A DNA stretch of 64,000 nt from Stomatohabitans albus (GTDB taxonomy: Bacteria > Actinomycetota > Nitriliruptoria > Euzebyales > Euzebyaceae). The stretch's first letter is position 1. Each line of letters begins with the position of its first letter. The notes beneath the pieces are model-generated. The model saw only the letters and a program-made list of their open reading frames with translations. It was not told the origin of the DNA and did not search any database. The stretch covers positions 175,364-239,363 of the forward strand of contig NZ_JAYKKE010000002.1 in NCBI RefSeq assembly GCF_036336025.1, written 5' to 3'. A program made the position numbers and the translations under genes. Positions 26,290 to 36,177 of the stretch are shown in pieces.

Positions 26290-26906
26290 GTGTCCGGGCC
26301 CAGCTAATCGATTATGGGGCCGGGAATATCGCAAGTGCCTATCGTGCACTTGAAGCAGCTGGCTGGGATGTTCAGGTAGCGACCAAGCCTGAACCAACTG
26401 ACCGCGCTGACTTATTGGTTATCCCTGGGGTTGGACACTTTGGACAATGTGCAACAGCCATCGCCAGGTCGGGGTTTGCCGAGGTGATCAATGACCGATT
26501 ACACGCAGGTAAACCACTGCTCGGTATATGTGTTGGATTACAGGTTCTCTATACCAAGTCAGAAGAAGCTCCTGGGGTCCCCGGACTTGGTTTAATCCCT
26601 GGGGCGGTTGTCCGTATTCCAGATGATGGCATTCGTGCAGTTCCCCATATGGGATGGAATACGCTGAAGGTTTCTCATCCCTCGCCAGTGGTGTCGGGGA
26701 TAGACAATGAATATTTGTACTTTGTACATTCCTACATGGTGGTGCCAGCTACCGATCACACCTTGGCGGTTACGGACCATGAGGGGGTCACTATTCCGGC
26801 CATTATCCAAGAAGGTCCGCTATTGGCCACCCAGTTCCATCCTGAAAAGAGTGGGGTTGTTGGCCGACGTTTTCTCAGCGATGTAAAGGAGTTGTCATGG
26901 GTTTAA
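26286..26906 (+). CDS. hisH: Imidazole glycerol phosphate synthase, glutaminase subunit
   Basis: A 206-residue class I amidotransferase feeding ammonia to HisF. The nucleophile is the Cys in GICVGLQVL, and the catalytic His-Glu pair is in QFHPEKSG near residue 185. The start is GTG 26286 overlapping hisB, where LIDYGAGNIASA matches the family N-terminus; the upstream frame from 26208 lies within hisB. Confidence 0.95.
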   Translation: MSVRAQLIDYGAGNIASAYRALEAAGWDVQVATKPEPTDRADLLVIPGVGHFGQCATAIARSGFAEVINDRLHAGKPLLGICVGLQVLYTKSEEAPGVPGLGLIPGAVVRIPDDGIRAVPHMGWNTLKVSHPSPVVSGIDNEYLYFVHSYMVVPATDHTLAVTDHEGVTIPAIIQEGPLLATQFHPEKSGVVGRRFLSDVKELSWV

Positions 26907-27619
26907 CCCTCTACCCCGCGGTTGATATCAAAGAAGGGCAGGCGGTTCGCCTTACCCAAGGTAAAGCAGATGAGGAAACGGTCTATAACACCAGCCCGGT
27001 AATTGCCGCCACCGCATTTGCCAATGAAGGTGCGAACTGGTTACACGTGGTTGATCTTGATGCTGCCTTTACGGGTAAACCACGTAACCGGCCGATTATT
27101 CGTGACATCATCGCCGAAACCGGCGTCAGCGTTCAAGCTAGCGGTGGGATTCGTACCCTCAATGATTTGAACGCCAGCATTGATTATGGCGCACAACAGG
27201 TTGTGATTGGCACGATGGCGATTGAAGATCCAGACTTCATTCGAGAAGCCCTTCAACTGCATGGTGACAGTATCGTGGTCGGCCTTGATGCCGAAGGCCG
27301 AACCCTTAAAGCCCGTGGTTGGACAAGTGAAGGTGGCGACCTTTTTGAGGCGCTAGACACCCTATCCACGATGGGGGTGCGCCGTTTCGTGTACACGGAC
27401 ATCAGTCGTGACGGCATGTTGAACGGGCCAAACCTTGACATGCTAGCCAAAGTCGCTGATGCCACTGATTCATGGATTACAGCGTCAGGCGGGGTCGCCA
27501 CCTTAGACGATCTCGTTGCCTTGCGTACCGTTCATCCTCGGGTTGATGCCGTCATTGTAGGAAAGGCGCTCTACAGTGGCTCGTTCACGGTGGCTCAAGC
27601 CATAGAGGTACTTACATGA
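26897..27619 (+). CDS. hisA: Phosphoribosyl-ProFAR isomerase HisA (possibly bifunctional PriA)
   Basis: A 240-residue TIM barrel with the catalytic aspartate in [13 protein letters not shown] (D10) and the second in [10 protein letters not shown]. Many actinobacteria lack trpF and use this protein, called PriA, for both histidine and tryptophan synthesis; I cannot decide that from the window. It overlaps hisH by ten bases and hisF by four. Confidence 0.93.
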   Translation: MGLTLYPAVDIKEGQAVRLTQGKADEETVYNTSPVIAATAFANEGANWLHVVDLDAAFTGKPRNRPIIRDIIAETGVSVQASGGIRTLNDLNASIDYGAQQVVIGTMAIEDPDFIREALQLHGDSIVVGLDAEGRTLKARGWTSEGGDLFEALDTLSTMGVRRFVYTDISRDGMLNGPNLDMLAKVADATDSWITASGGVATLDDLVALRTVHPRVDAVIVGKALYSGSFTVAQAIEVLT

Positions 27620-28386
27620 GTGTGACGGTTCGGGTTATCCCGTGTCTTGATGTAGACAGTGGTCGTGTTGTCAAAGGCACCAACTTCGTAAACCTCCGTG
27701 ATGCGGGAGACCCCATCGAGTTAGCCGCCCTCTATGACCGTCAAGGGGCAGATGAACTCATATTTCTCGATATCACGGCAAGTGTTGACCAACGCGACAC
27801 CACGGTTGACATGGCACGCCAGGTCGCTGAACAGCTCTCTATCCCCTTCACCATCGGTGGTGGCGTGCGTTCTGTTGCTGATGCACGCAAACTCCTTTTA
27901 GCTGGTGCTGACAAGGTTGGTGTGAATTCAGCGGCAGTCGCTCGCCCTGCACTTATTGAAGAATTACGTGATGCGTTTGGTGCGCAGGCCGTGGTTGTGG
28001 CCATTGATGCAAAACAATATTCGGATGGTTGGCATGTTGTTGTGAATGGTGGCCGTGATGACACTGGCCGAGATGCACTTGAATGGGTCCGTGAAGTGCA
28101 GGACCGTGGCGCTGGGGAGATCCTCCTCACCAGTATGGATCGTGATGGCGCCCAAACAGGGTATGACCTTGCCCTGTTGCGTGCTGTGTCTGAACACATC
28201 ACCATACCGGTGATCGCTAGTGGGGGAGCAGGGTCTGTTGACCACATGATTGAAGCCGCACGAGATGGCCATGCTGATGCGGTTCTTGTGGCGTCACTAT
28301 TCCATTTTGGAACCGTAACGATCGCTGAAGCAAAGATGGCAATGCATGCCGCTGGCGTACCTGTTCGTCTAGTCTCTACAACCTAG
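27616..28386 (+). CDS. hisF: Imidazole glycerol phosphate synthase, cyclase subunit
   Basis: A 256-residue TIM barrel with the two catalytic aspartates in [14 protein letters not shown] (D11) and [13 protein letters not shown]. Phosphate loops (IGGGVRS, SGGAGS) are present. It is the last gene of this hisD-C-B-H-A-F run; hisG, hisE and hisI are not in the window. Confidence 0.96.
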   Translation: MSVTVRVIPCLDVDSGRVVKGTNFVNLRDAGDPIELAALYDRQGADELIFLDITASVDQRDTTVDMARQVAEQLSIPFTIGGGVRSVADARKLLLAGADKVGVNSAAVARPALIEELRDAFGAQAVVVAIDAKQYSDGWHVVVNGGRDDTGRDALEWVREVQDRGAGEILLTSMDRDGAQTGYDLALLRAVSEHITIPVIASGGAGSVDHMIEAARDGHADAVLVASLFHFGTVTIAEAKMAMHAAGVPVRLVSTT

Positions 28387-28425
28387 CGGCATATGGAGAC
28401 ACCGATGGCAACAGGTGGTGGTCGG

Positions 28426-29184
28426 TTATGGCAGCCGCCAATTAATCGGCGTAGCACCAAGGCGTTCTAACGCTTCATTGGCTCGAGAAAAGGGTTGAGA
28501 ACCAAAAAAGCCGCGGTGCGCACTTAATGGTGACGGATGCACCGATTCGATGGTGACGGCTTTGGGGAGCCATTGACGGGCCGTTTTAGCATCATTTCCC
28601 CAAAGCATCGCTACGAGTGGTTGTGCACGCATACCCAGTGCGGAAATGACCTGATCGGTCACCGTCTGCCACCCAAGATGACGGTGGCTACCCGGTTGCC
28701 CTGGTCGTACGGTGAGCACCCGGTTTAATAGCATGACACCTTCTTGTACCCAAGGAGTCAAATCACCTGTTGCTGGTATCGGGTATCCAAGGTCATCGTG
28801 ATATTCCTTGAAAATATTTTGAAGGCTTTTGGGGAGGGGGGAGACAGATGGATCTGTCGCAAATGATAGGCCGATGGGATGCCCAGGGGTGGGGTAAGGA
28901 TCTTGACCGACAATAAGCACTTTCACGGTATCGAATGGAATCTGAAAGGCTGCGAAGATTTGGTTTCCCTTGGGAAGGAATGTATTTCCTTGGGCTACCT
29001 CTTCATGCAGTTTTGTTGAAACAGTTGCTAACGCATCAGCCACAGGTTCTAATGCCACATCCCAACCGGGTCCTACTAAGTGATCCACTGGTGTCCGTCC
29101 CATACCTGTAAACCCTATACCATCATGGCCGGTCTGATCAGTGGCGTCATAGTCATGATAGGTGCGGATAGAGGGCCAGTTCAC
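28426..29184 (-). CDS. ung: Uracil-DNA glycosylase, family 1
   Basis: A 252-residue base-excision-repair enzyme. Visible are the catalytic water-activating loop [34 protein letters not shown] and the minor-groove loop [13 protein letters not shown]. The N-terminal 30 residues before MGRTPVDHL are unusual. The GTG start at 29184 lies 12 bases after AGGAGG, and ATG 29103 is an alternative. Convergent with hisF, 39 bases apart. Confidence 0.93.
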   Translation of the reverse strand: MNWPSIRTYHDYDATDQTGHDGIGFTGMGRTPVDHLVGPGWDVALEPVADALATVSTKLHEEVAQGNTFLPKGNQIFAAFQIPFDTVKVLIVGQDPYPTPGHPIGLSFATDPSVSPLPKSLQNIFKEYHDDLGYPIPATGDLTPWVQEGVMLLNRVLTVRPGQPGSHRHLGWQTVTDQVISALGMRAQPLVAMLWGNDAKTARQWLPKAVTIESVHPSPLSAHRGFFGSQPFSRANEALERLGATPINWRLP

Positions 29185-29340
29185 CTATATACGGCGCCTC
29201 CTGGACTGAGTACGACAGCACGGTGACCTGCCATCGGTACATTTTTAGAGATTTATCGGGTGTTTCAGGTTTACTAAGCGCATTTTGGGCCGTACACCTC
29301 GTAAACTTGAGCAAACTGCGCCCCGTTTTGAGTAGGTACT

Positions 29341-32295
29341 GTGCCTGAAAAACCCTCTATGACGACCGCCAATCTCCCGTCAGGTGAGATTGCGGCGTTA
29401 CTAAACAGCATCGAACTAAGCCGTCGCGCTGTTCAGAGCCTTTTGAATGCATCTGAACAGGTCGTTGAACAGGCCCAAGAGGCTGCTGTGCGTATTGGTG
29501 ATGCGTCATCATCAGGTGCGAAACGTGTTGATGCCGGTGCACAGCGTGCGGTAGACCAACTTCAACTGGCGTTGATTGAACGAGCGGAAGAGTTTGATCG
29601 TTCAATCAACCGGGTCATGAATGACTTAGCCAGCCAGATTGATGACCAGTCTGGGCGACTGGTTCATGACAATCGTGCCGTGCTTGACGAGATTCAAGAA
29701 CGTATCGTATCCAGCCTGCTTGAAGCCCAAGAAGGGATTGCAGATGTCACCCGTTCAGTACAGGCCCGAATCTGGGCAGATAGTGAACGCCTAGAGCGTC
29801 GGCTCGATGACAAAGCCGGGGCCCATGTCGAGCAGGTGACAGGTGCCACAAAAGATGCAGTTAGTCGAGTAGAAACCGCCGTAGCGGCAAGTGAACAGGC
29901 ATCAGCTGATGCTGCCCTTCGCATTGGGCAAACGGCTGAACGTATCACTGAAGGGTCTCGCCAAGCAGTTGAACGCATGTTGGGCGAATCAGACCAGGTG
30001 AGTGGTCGCATAGAGGCTGCGACCAGTGGTGCAGTTCGAGAATTAAAGAGTGCAGCACGTGGGTATGCCGAACATCTGGATGCGACCGCTGAACTCATTG
30101 CCAGTCATTTGGCCCAAACCAAGGGTGCTGCCGAAGCCGTTGCTCAAATTACTCGGTCAACGGTCGATGAGACGGTGATCAATGCAACGGAAAACGTGCT
30201 TGTTGCCGTTGACCGCGTTGAAGCCGCGACCAATGAGCAGATCGACCGTTTAGTGGGCGCAACGGTAGGTCAAATTGAGGCTTTAGAAGCAATTACTCAA
30301 GGTCAAGCCGCAGAGGTCGGTGCCCTTGAAGCTCGACTCCATGAGGTCGTTTCTGAAGTCATCACTCGGATCAATGACCAGCAGGGCCATCATACGGAGA
30401 CGCTTTCGGATGCGTCACGGTCGAACCATCGATTCCTTACCGAAGCGGTCGCTCAGGCCACCCGATCGTTCGCAGAATCAGTTAATGTGAATGCGAGTGC
30501 CATCGCTGATGCGATGAGTGAGGCAACTGATCAGCTTGCCGCTCGTGTGGCTGATGAAATGGCTGAATTACCTCATCAGTGGCGACGTGCAGCCTCCGAT
30601 GCTGGGCGGGTCATGAGTGAGCAAACGGTTGCTGAAATTGAGCGACTTCGCACACAGATTGATAGCGCCCTTGTGTCCATTAGCCAGGCTGGTGAACGTA
30701 CAGCTGGCCAGCTAGAAGCCAGTGGGTCGCACTGGACACGTCACCTTGATGAAACCCTTGATGCGCTTGTCGATGAATTAAATCGATCAGCAACGGTCAC
30801 TGAACATGCGGCACGAACCTTTTCGGCATCGGTACACACCTCAATAGAGGCGGCTTCTGGCGTCTTAGGTGAACAGGTTGATACCGCTACCCAACGAATG
30901 AACACGGTGTTGGATCAAGTAACCGTGCGTGCGAGTGATGTTGCGGGTGATCAGATAGAACGGGTCACCAAAATCGCCCGTGAGCTGCGTGATACGGCCG
31001 ACCGTTCCACGGAGAGTGTGCTTGACGCCTTGGGTAAATTATCTGGCCAGTCGGTTCTCTTAGATGCTGCGCTAGAACAAGCCAGCACCACCATTACGCA
31101 AGCAACGGCTGACGCCGGGTACCAGATTTCAAACAGTGTGCGTGACGCAGGGGACTATCTTGTCGCCCAATTTAAGGAAGAAGTCGCTGGTGCCCAACGG
31201 GCCATGCAAGCTGGTAGCCAGCAAGTTGCTGACCGTATGGTAAGCCAGAACCGAGATATTGAAGTCCGTATCACACAACGTGCTGACGAAATCATTAGTG
31301 CGATGGCCGAGCGTGACACCGAATTGGCCGTCTGGGCCGAACGGTTCTACGGGGCAGTGGACACGTTAGAAGGTACAGCTGACGGGTTAGCCAGTGACCG
31401 TGACGTCCTAGCCCATTTAGCACGTGATGTTCGGGCTGAAACGACAACCGCCCTTGATGTATTTACGGCAGGTCTGGACGGGGCGACTGAGCGCACGGGG
31501 GCAGCCATCGGACATGCTGCTGAACAAACCGCCGCACAGTTAGCTGACCTTGTTAATGAACTTGAACGCCGTCTTGGATTAGAGCTTGAACGCCTTGTGG
31601 CACCCGTGCGAACTCACCTCGCACAAGTGAGTGAACAACAGCGCCGACTCGCGGTGGTTATGGACCGGATGGAACAGGTCATGACCAGGCGCGAAGAGGC
31701 AATTGCGCGTGATGAAGCTATTGCGGATCGGATGCTTGAGCTTGTAGAAGATAGCGCCGCATTGGTTGAACAGTCAGTGGGGGAACGCGCAGTTCAAACG
31801 CTTGGCTATTTACAACAAGCTGAACGAACTGGTGAGCAACTCGAACTGGGTGGGCAAGAAGCAGCCAATATGTTGGTTCGCTTGACCCAAGCCACAGAAC
31901 GGTTAGCTGAATTGTCAGCCACGGCAGAAGCAACACGTCAGAACTTAGATCGGACAATTAACCGAGCCCTACCCCAAACGGGAAGTGAACCCTATAGCCA
32001 ACGACGAACCTGGCAACCCACCATACAAGAACCCATCATCGACTATGACGATGATGCCTACCGCATCAGTGAGCGCGAGCAGGTTGCCCGCCAACAAGCC
32101 CGACAGAGCATTCTTGAGCGCCTGGAAGCCAACAGCACAGCTCAGCAGGGTACGGACTTACGAGGAGAACTTGAACCGCGCGTCTCACAATCGCGTCAGG
32201 ATGAATCCCGGCGCGTTACCCGTCCGGTAACGTCATTGCCTGGTGGCCGACGAACCCCGCCACCTCGCTGGGCTCCTCCGCGACGGTCCTCATAG
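29341..32295 (+). CDS. Large helical repeat (coiled-coil) protein, unknown function
   Basis: A 984-residue protein from GTG 29341, or 978 from ATG 29359. Almost the whole length is amphipathic helix rich in Ala, Glu, Arg, Gln, Thr and Asp, with no cysteine seen and hardly any proline until residue 890. Recurrent phrases such as RVEAATNEQIDRL and EAATDQLAARV resemble apolipoprotein/chemoreceptor-type coiled coils by composition. The last 60 residues are Pro/Arg-rich and basic. There is no signal peptide or membrane segment. Similar giant helical proteins in actinobacteria (Scy, FilP, DivIVA group) act as cytoskeleton or polar scaffolds, but no specific homology is claimed. It is a single-gene unit with its own terminator. 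Confidence 0.82.
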   Translation: MPEKPSMTTANLPSGEIAALLNSIELSRRAVQSLLNASEQVVEQAQEAAVRIGDASSSGAKRVDAGAQRAVDQLQLALIERAEEFDRSINRVMNDLASQIDDQSGRLVHDNRAVLDEIQERIVSSLLEAQEGIADVTRSVQARIWADSERLERRLDDKAGAHVEQVTGATKDAVSRVETAVAASEQASADAALRIGQTAERITEGSRQAVERMLGESDQVSGRIEAATSGAVRELKSAARGYAEHLDATAELIASHLAQTKGAAEAVAQITRSTVDETVINATENVLVAVDRVEAATNEQIDRLVGATVGQIEALEAITQGQAAEVGALEARLHEVVSEVITRINDQQGHHTETLSDASRSNHRFLTEAVAQATRSFAESVNVNASAIADAMSEATDQLAARVADEMAELPHQWRRAASDAGRVMSEQTVAEIERLRTQIDSALVSISQAGERTAGQLEASGSHWTRHLDETLDALVDELNRSATVTEHAARTFSASVHTSIEAASGVLGEQVDTATQRMNTVLDQVTVRASDVAGDQIERVTKIARELRDTADRSTESVLDALGKLSGQSVLLDAALEQASTTITQATADAGYQISNSVRDAGDYLVAQFKEEVAGAQRAMQAGSQQVADRMVSQNRDIEVRITQRADEIISAMAERDTELAVWAERFYGAVDTLEGTADGLASDRDVLAHLARDVRAETTTALDVFTAGLDGATERTGAAIGHAAEQTAAQLADLVNELERRLGLELERLVAPVRTHLAQVSEQQRRLAVVMDRMEQVMTRREEAIARDEAIADRMLELVEDSAALVEQSVGERAVQTLGYLQQAERTGEQLELGGQEAANMLVRLTQATERLAELSATAEATRQNLDRTINRALPQTGSEPYSQRRTWQPTIQEPIIDYDDDAYRISEREQVARQQARQSILERLEANSTAQQGTDLRGELEPRVSQSRQDESRRVTRPVTSLPGGRRTPPPRWAPPRRSS

Positions 32296-32308
32296 GTAGA
32301 AGAGGTAC

Positions 32309-32347
32309 ACGAACCCCTTGGTCCTAGACCAAGGGGTTCGTGTTTTT
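32309..32347 (+). terminator. Strong rho-independent terminator
   Basis: A perfect 15-bp stem (32309-32323 with 32327-32341), a three-base loop and GTTTTT after it. It separates the helical repeat gene from the convergent glycosidase gene. Confidence 0.93.
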
Positions 32348-32361
32348 AGGGCAAAACTGGC

Positions 32362-35112
32362 CTAGTTACCTTCACGTTGTGAAGAGGTACCAGGCTTAGC
32401 AACATCTATGGGTTCTTCACTTGGTACCGGTGCGGCTGTTGCTGATGCTTTGGTTGTGGGTTTGCTGGCGGATTCGGACGTCTTTGCCGTTTCCTCGGAT
32501 GATGCAGCTGGTTTGCTGCTACTCGTATCTCGCCTGGTTGCTTTCGCAGTCGTCGGCGTCGCAAGGGGAGCACCCAAACGCTTTGTTTGGTCCTGGGCAA
32601 TTTGTGCTATCGCTAACGGAATCCCCTCTGATTCGGCAACTTCATAGGCGCCACCGTCTTTAGCTGCAGGATTTGTTGTTCCTAAGCGGTCAAGAATAAG
32701 CAGTTGGGTATCTGGAATAACCTTCAATCCACCGAGAACATATAGCCTCGACTGCGCATCGGTATGTCGAGCGATCCATTCCATCATCAATGGATCAGCA
32801 CCCAAGTTGGTCCCTGGAACCAAGACAAGTGGGAGGCGTTTACGGGCAGCGGTTGGTCCTGCGGCAAGGCCGTCAGGGAAGTTCTCACCCGTTGCAACAA
32901 CGAGACCGTTATTCAGGTTTGTGACCTTATCGCGCATCCAATCATTCATTTGCACACTGGTTGCATAAGGATTGGGCTGGCCAATTCGTTCTGCGGTGAT
33001 ACCGCGAACCTTCATGTCGGTTTCAAGCTGAGGTGATAGCCGGTTGGTATCACCAACGAGGGTGACTTTCTTGATACCGAGGTCATGTAACACCTGGGCA
33101 GTTGGGGCATCAATAGTTGAAGGGTTTGTCAAGAGGATCGGGCTTTTCATTAACCCTGCGGGGCCGCCGGCCACGAGTGCGTCCGCCCATTGGTCACCTG
33201 CAACGATAAAGGCATGGTCAACGGTTCCGCCCCCTTGCCGCACCTGGAGGGCAATCGCGCGGGCCGCTTCAGCAGCGGTATCTGAACGTCCAGGGCCGCT
33301 CATACGCACGACGGTAAGTCCTGCCGCACGCAACTGGTCCTCAACCGTATTCCCAATGGCTGCCCGACCACCAAGAATGGCGACATGGGTTGCCCCAAGG
33401 TGACGGATCGCGTCCATCGTGACCTTAGGAACCTGGTCATGGTTTGAAAGCAGGACTGGACCACCCACGGCGCCTGCTAATGCGGCACCACTCAGCGCAT
33501 CAGGGTAGACATCTGCTCGGGCCAGGACGACGGTCGGCGTCTTACCTTCTGAAAACGCACTGGTGGCTGCGCGTGCGGCCGTTGAGATACGTTCTGGACC
33601 ACTTAAGCGGCGGACACGTGACTGGCGAGCCTTGAGTGCAATCCCGTTAGCAACGCGTCGCAATGACGAATCACAACACGGACGGTTCACAATTTGGCTC
33701 CCGACGGTCGCTTGGGTAGACCCGCCACCATCGAGAGAAACGGCGTCAACAACGCCTTTACTTGCCATATATTGACCAAGCTCGCGGATCGTGAGTCCGG
33801 CGCTGTAACCTTTTTGACGACCGTCTGCAGTGACCATCACCGTTTCGTTATTTGCGGTGCGTCCAATGGCGGTACGAGGATGACGTACATTGGAGTGGAT
33901 ATGGGGTTCAAACCCTTCACTCACCCAATCTGCTGCTGGGGTGACTTGGCCATTACGTAATACCTGAGGGCCCCCTGCAACTGCTGTATGCACGTGTGCC
34001 CAATCAGCAGCATGGGCAGGGTCCATAGGCACAAGCTGGGAGTTGAGATTGACTTGCTGGCCAATCTTTACTGATGCGAGGGCAGCCGCATGTTTTCCAC
34101 GGGCAGTAACCAACACCTCTCCCTGACGTGGGGTGAGGGTAGCCGGCCCAGTACTGACCCCAAGCACCTCAGCGGTTACGGTGCCCGTTCCAGGCCACGC
34201 TTTTGCTTTGACTCGAATCGTCGTGAGATTGCCTGAACCACCTGGTGGTGGGGTGACTTTAACGGGGCCGCCATATGCAGCGTTATAGACGAGTACGGCA
34301 TCACCAGTGTCTGTTGTTGCATCTGGGGTACGCCGCCAGTCACGGTTAATGCCCTTCACCGGGATACTGAGGTTATTAGGGCCGGTCAGCGACAAGTTAG
34401 CGGTAATTCGGTCTACCACGACGCGACCATCGTGGAGCCAGCCAATGGTGCCACGGGGACCGACCCCTTGGCTTTCCGGTTCACTTAACATCTCGCCGTG
34501 CACAATCCAGGTACCGTTTGGATTACCACCAGGACCAGACCGCCAGAAGCCACCGTTAATCATCATTAACGCACCAGACCGCTTAGCCATATCTGGCACG
34601 GTTCTCAGGCCACGCACGGTGGAACCACCTGCGGTGATCGGTTCAATCGTTACTGAGGCACCGGGAGCCACGCGAGTCAATATGGTTGCCGTAGATACTG
34701 GGCCAAGCGGGGCACGATCACGAACCATTGACACACCGGGAGCGATATTGAAACTGGCTTGAGAAAGATCAGCCGTTTCATTGGTTGATATGGGTGCCTT
34801 TTGGGCTGGTGCCGGTTGGCGAACTTTGCCAGTTGAACCGGGTTCCGGTGTAGCCAGTGAAGGTTCACCTGTCGCGGCATCAGGAGATATAGGTTCTGGT
34901 TTACCTGTGGGCTCTGGTGTTACCGAGGGGATCTCAACCGATCCAATAGGATCTTCGGTTTGCTGACTACCATCGGCGGGGAGGCCCGTACTGATGTTAT
35001 CGGGGGTCGTATCGGATGCCGGATCAGCCTCAGCAGCAACGCCAGGCAGGCTTGCTACCCCGAGGCATGTGGCCAGCACAAATGCAGTGGGGAATGTGGG
35101 GAAGGAAAACAT
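32362..35112 (-). CDS. Secreted phosphodiester glycosidase (NAGPA-like) with CWB2 repeats
   Basis: A 916-residue exported protein. A signal peptide (cleavage near GVAAEA) is followed by a Pro/Ser/Thr/Glu-rich linker to about residue 110. A phosphodiester glycosidase/NAGPA (DUF2233) domain covers about 130-495 and has the family motif DGGGSTQATVG. Three cell-wall-binding type 2 repeats start at LSGPERISTAARA and run to about 800. A second Ser/Thr/Lys/Pro-rich tail ends the protein. CWB2 repeats hold proteins non-covalently on Gram-positive walls; NAGPA-like domains remove sugar caps from phosphodiesters. Its natural substrate might be a wall glycopolymer, by inference. Confidence 0.85.
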   Translation of the reverse strand: MFSFPTFPTAFVLATCLGVASLPGVAAEADPASDTTPDNISTGLPADGSQQTEDPIGSVEIPSVTPEPTGKPEPISPDAATGEPSLATPEPGSTGKVRQPAPAQKAPISTNETADLSQASFNIAPGVSMVRDRAPLGPVSTATILTRVAPGASVTIEPITAGGSTVRGLRTVPDMAKRSGALMMINGGFWRSGPGGNPNGTWIVHGEMLSEPESQGVGPRGTIGWLHDGRVVVDRITANLSLTGPNNLSIPVKGINRDWRRTPDATTDTGDAVLVYNAAYGGPVKVTPPPGGSGNLTTIRVKAKAWPGTGTVTAEVLGVSTGPATLTPRQGEVLVTARGKHAAALASVKIGQQVNLNSQLVPMDPAHAADWAHVHTAVAGGPQVLRNGQVTPAADWVSEGFEPHIHSNVRHPRTAIGRTANNETVMVTADGRQKGYSAGLTIRELGQYMASKGVVDAVSLDGGGSTQATVGSQIVNRPCCDSSLRRVANGIALKARQSRVRRLSGPERISTAARAATSAFSEGKTPTVVLARADVYPDALSGAALAGAVGGPVLLSNHDQVPKVTMDAIRHLGATHVAILGGRAAIGNTVEDQLRAAGLTVVRMSGPGRSDTAAEAARAIALQVRQGGGTVDHAFIVAGDQWADALVAGGPAGLMKSPILLTNPSTIDAPTAQVLHDLGIKKVTLVGDTNRLSPQLETDMKVRGITAERIGQPNPYATSVQMNDWMRDKVTNLNNGLVVATGENFPDGLAAGPTAARKRLPLVLVPGTNLGADPLMMEWIARHTDAQSRLYVLGGLKVIPDTQLLILDRLGTTNPAAKDGGAYEVAESEGIPLAIAQIAQDQTKRLGAPLATPTTAKATRRDTSSSKPAASSEETAKTSESASKPTTKASATAAPVPSEEPIDVAKPGTSSQREGN

Positions 35113-35152
35113 TGTCGCCTTAGCTTAAAGGCTTTTACCAAATATTACGGAA

Positions 35153-35848
35153 TTATTTTGTAGTAAATGCTTGATTTACAGCATCAATTATGCTCTGGTC
35201 ATCGACCGAACGGCCAAGCACATCATCGATACCGGTTGCCGCTGCCCAAATAGCGGATTGGGCTTCGTGAACACCCATAGCGTCAATAAGGGGGCTGGGA
35301 TCCCAATGATGGGCAATACCGCACTGCACCAGGGCACCCCCACGGCGTTGCCGTTGGCTGAGGCCAACGAGTTTCTGATTGCCCGTTGCAATTTCACCTC
35401 GCCCCATGGAGGCATAGCACACTTCAGCCAGGGCAGCTTGTTCTGGCGTACCGAGGCGGGTAGCAGTGGCTGCACCTTCCCACAAGGAAAGCTCTGGGAC
35501 ACCAAGCATGGCCAACGCACGCAGCCAGGCTTGGCCAACTGGAATAAAGACATCCGCCAGGTGACGGCCCTGAGTCCAGGGATGGCCTGCAGGGATCACG
35601 ACATCCAAACTCAACAGCCCAGGGTCAAGGCGGACTGCGCCGCCTCCGGAAGGGCGGACCACCTGGTTAAACCCTGGTACTTCATGGGCAGCTCGCTGGC
35701 CTCGACCTAACACGATGGTTGCATCAGTGGGCACGTACCACCGCAATAGCGGTTTGGGGTCATCAAGTAGTGTGGCAGAGCGGGCCAACAAGTTAACACC
35801 GGTGTCTCGTTCGACACCGGTGATAGTCCAAGCGAACGGTTCGTTCAC
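35153..35848 (-). CDS. Lipoate/biotin protein ligase family protein (LplA-like)
   Basis: A 231-residue protein of the LplA/LipB/BirA fold. Visible are the motif RPSGGGAVRLDPGLLSLDVV (near 66-85) and a GNQKLVGLSQRQRRGGALVQ segment with the candidate active lysine. It could attach lipoate to E2 or GcvH proteins, or transfer octanoate; the short length without an accessory domain leaves this open. GTG start 12 bases after the DUF3467 gene, so probably co-transcribed at the end of the cbi operon. Confidence 0.8.
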   Translation of the reverse strand: MNEPFAWTITGVERDTGVNLLARSATLLDDPKPLLRWYVPTDATIVLGRGQRAAHEVPGFNQVVRPSGGGAVRLDPGLLSLDVVIPAGHPWTQGRHLADVFIPVGQAWLRALAMLGVPELSLWEGAATATRLGTPEQAALAEVCYASMGRGEIATGNQKLVGLSQRQRRGGALVQCGIAHHWDPSPLIDAMGVHEAQSAIWAAATGIDDVLGRSVDDQSIIDAVNQAFTTK

Positions 35849-35860
35849 TGGAACAGCAGT

Positions 35861-36142
35861 TTAGGCTTCTTCTTCGCCGTGGGCTTGGTTGTAGCCCTCA
35901 ATGAGGGCCTGAAGGGTCTGTACCAAACGTGGAGCCAACTGGGGGCTCATCTTGACACGGGTGACCACGTCGACCTTAACTTCATCAGGAGCAGAGCCAG
36001 TCATGAACTGCCCAAAGTCTAAGGTGAAGTCCTGCGGAGTGAAGGAGCCGGTAACAAAGTTGGCGTAGTCCCCAAAGCGCTTGTCATCATCAACACTGAC
36101 AACGATGCGGGGACGGTTCTCGGGATTATTGGTATCAGTCAT
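35861..36142 (-). CDS. DUF3467 family small protein
   Basis: A 93-residue acidic protein. The pattern YANFVTGSFTPQDFTLDFGQF followed by RVKMSPQLAPRLVQTLQ matches DUF3467, a small family of unknown function found across bacteria. No membrane segment or signal. It lies between cbiO and the LplA-like gene on the same strand. Confidence 0.8.
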   Translation of the reverse strand: MTDTNNPENRPRIVVSVDDDKRFGDYANFVTGSFTPQDFTLDFGQFMTGSAPDEVKVDVVTRVKMSPQLAPRLVQTLQALIEGYNQAHGEEEA

Positions 36143-36177
36143 GCTTTGAGCCTAACGTGTGGGATGGGTTTGGACAT

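Noticed and set aside
29357..32230. Several open frames inside the helical repeat gene
   Set aside because: They are shadows of a strongly biased coding sequence and have no start signals or domain features.
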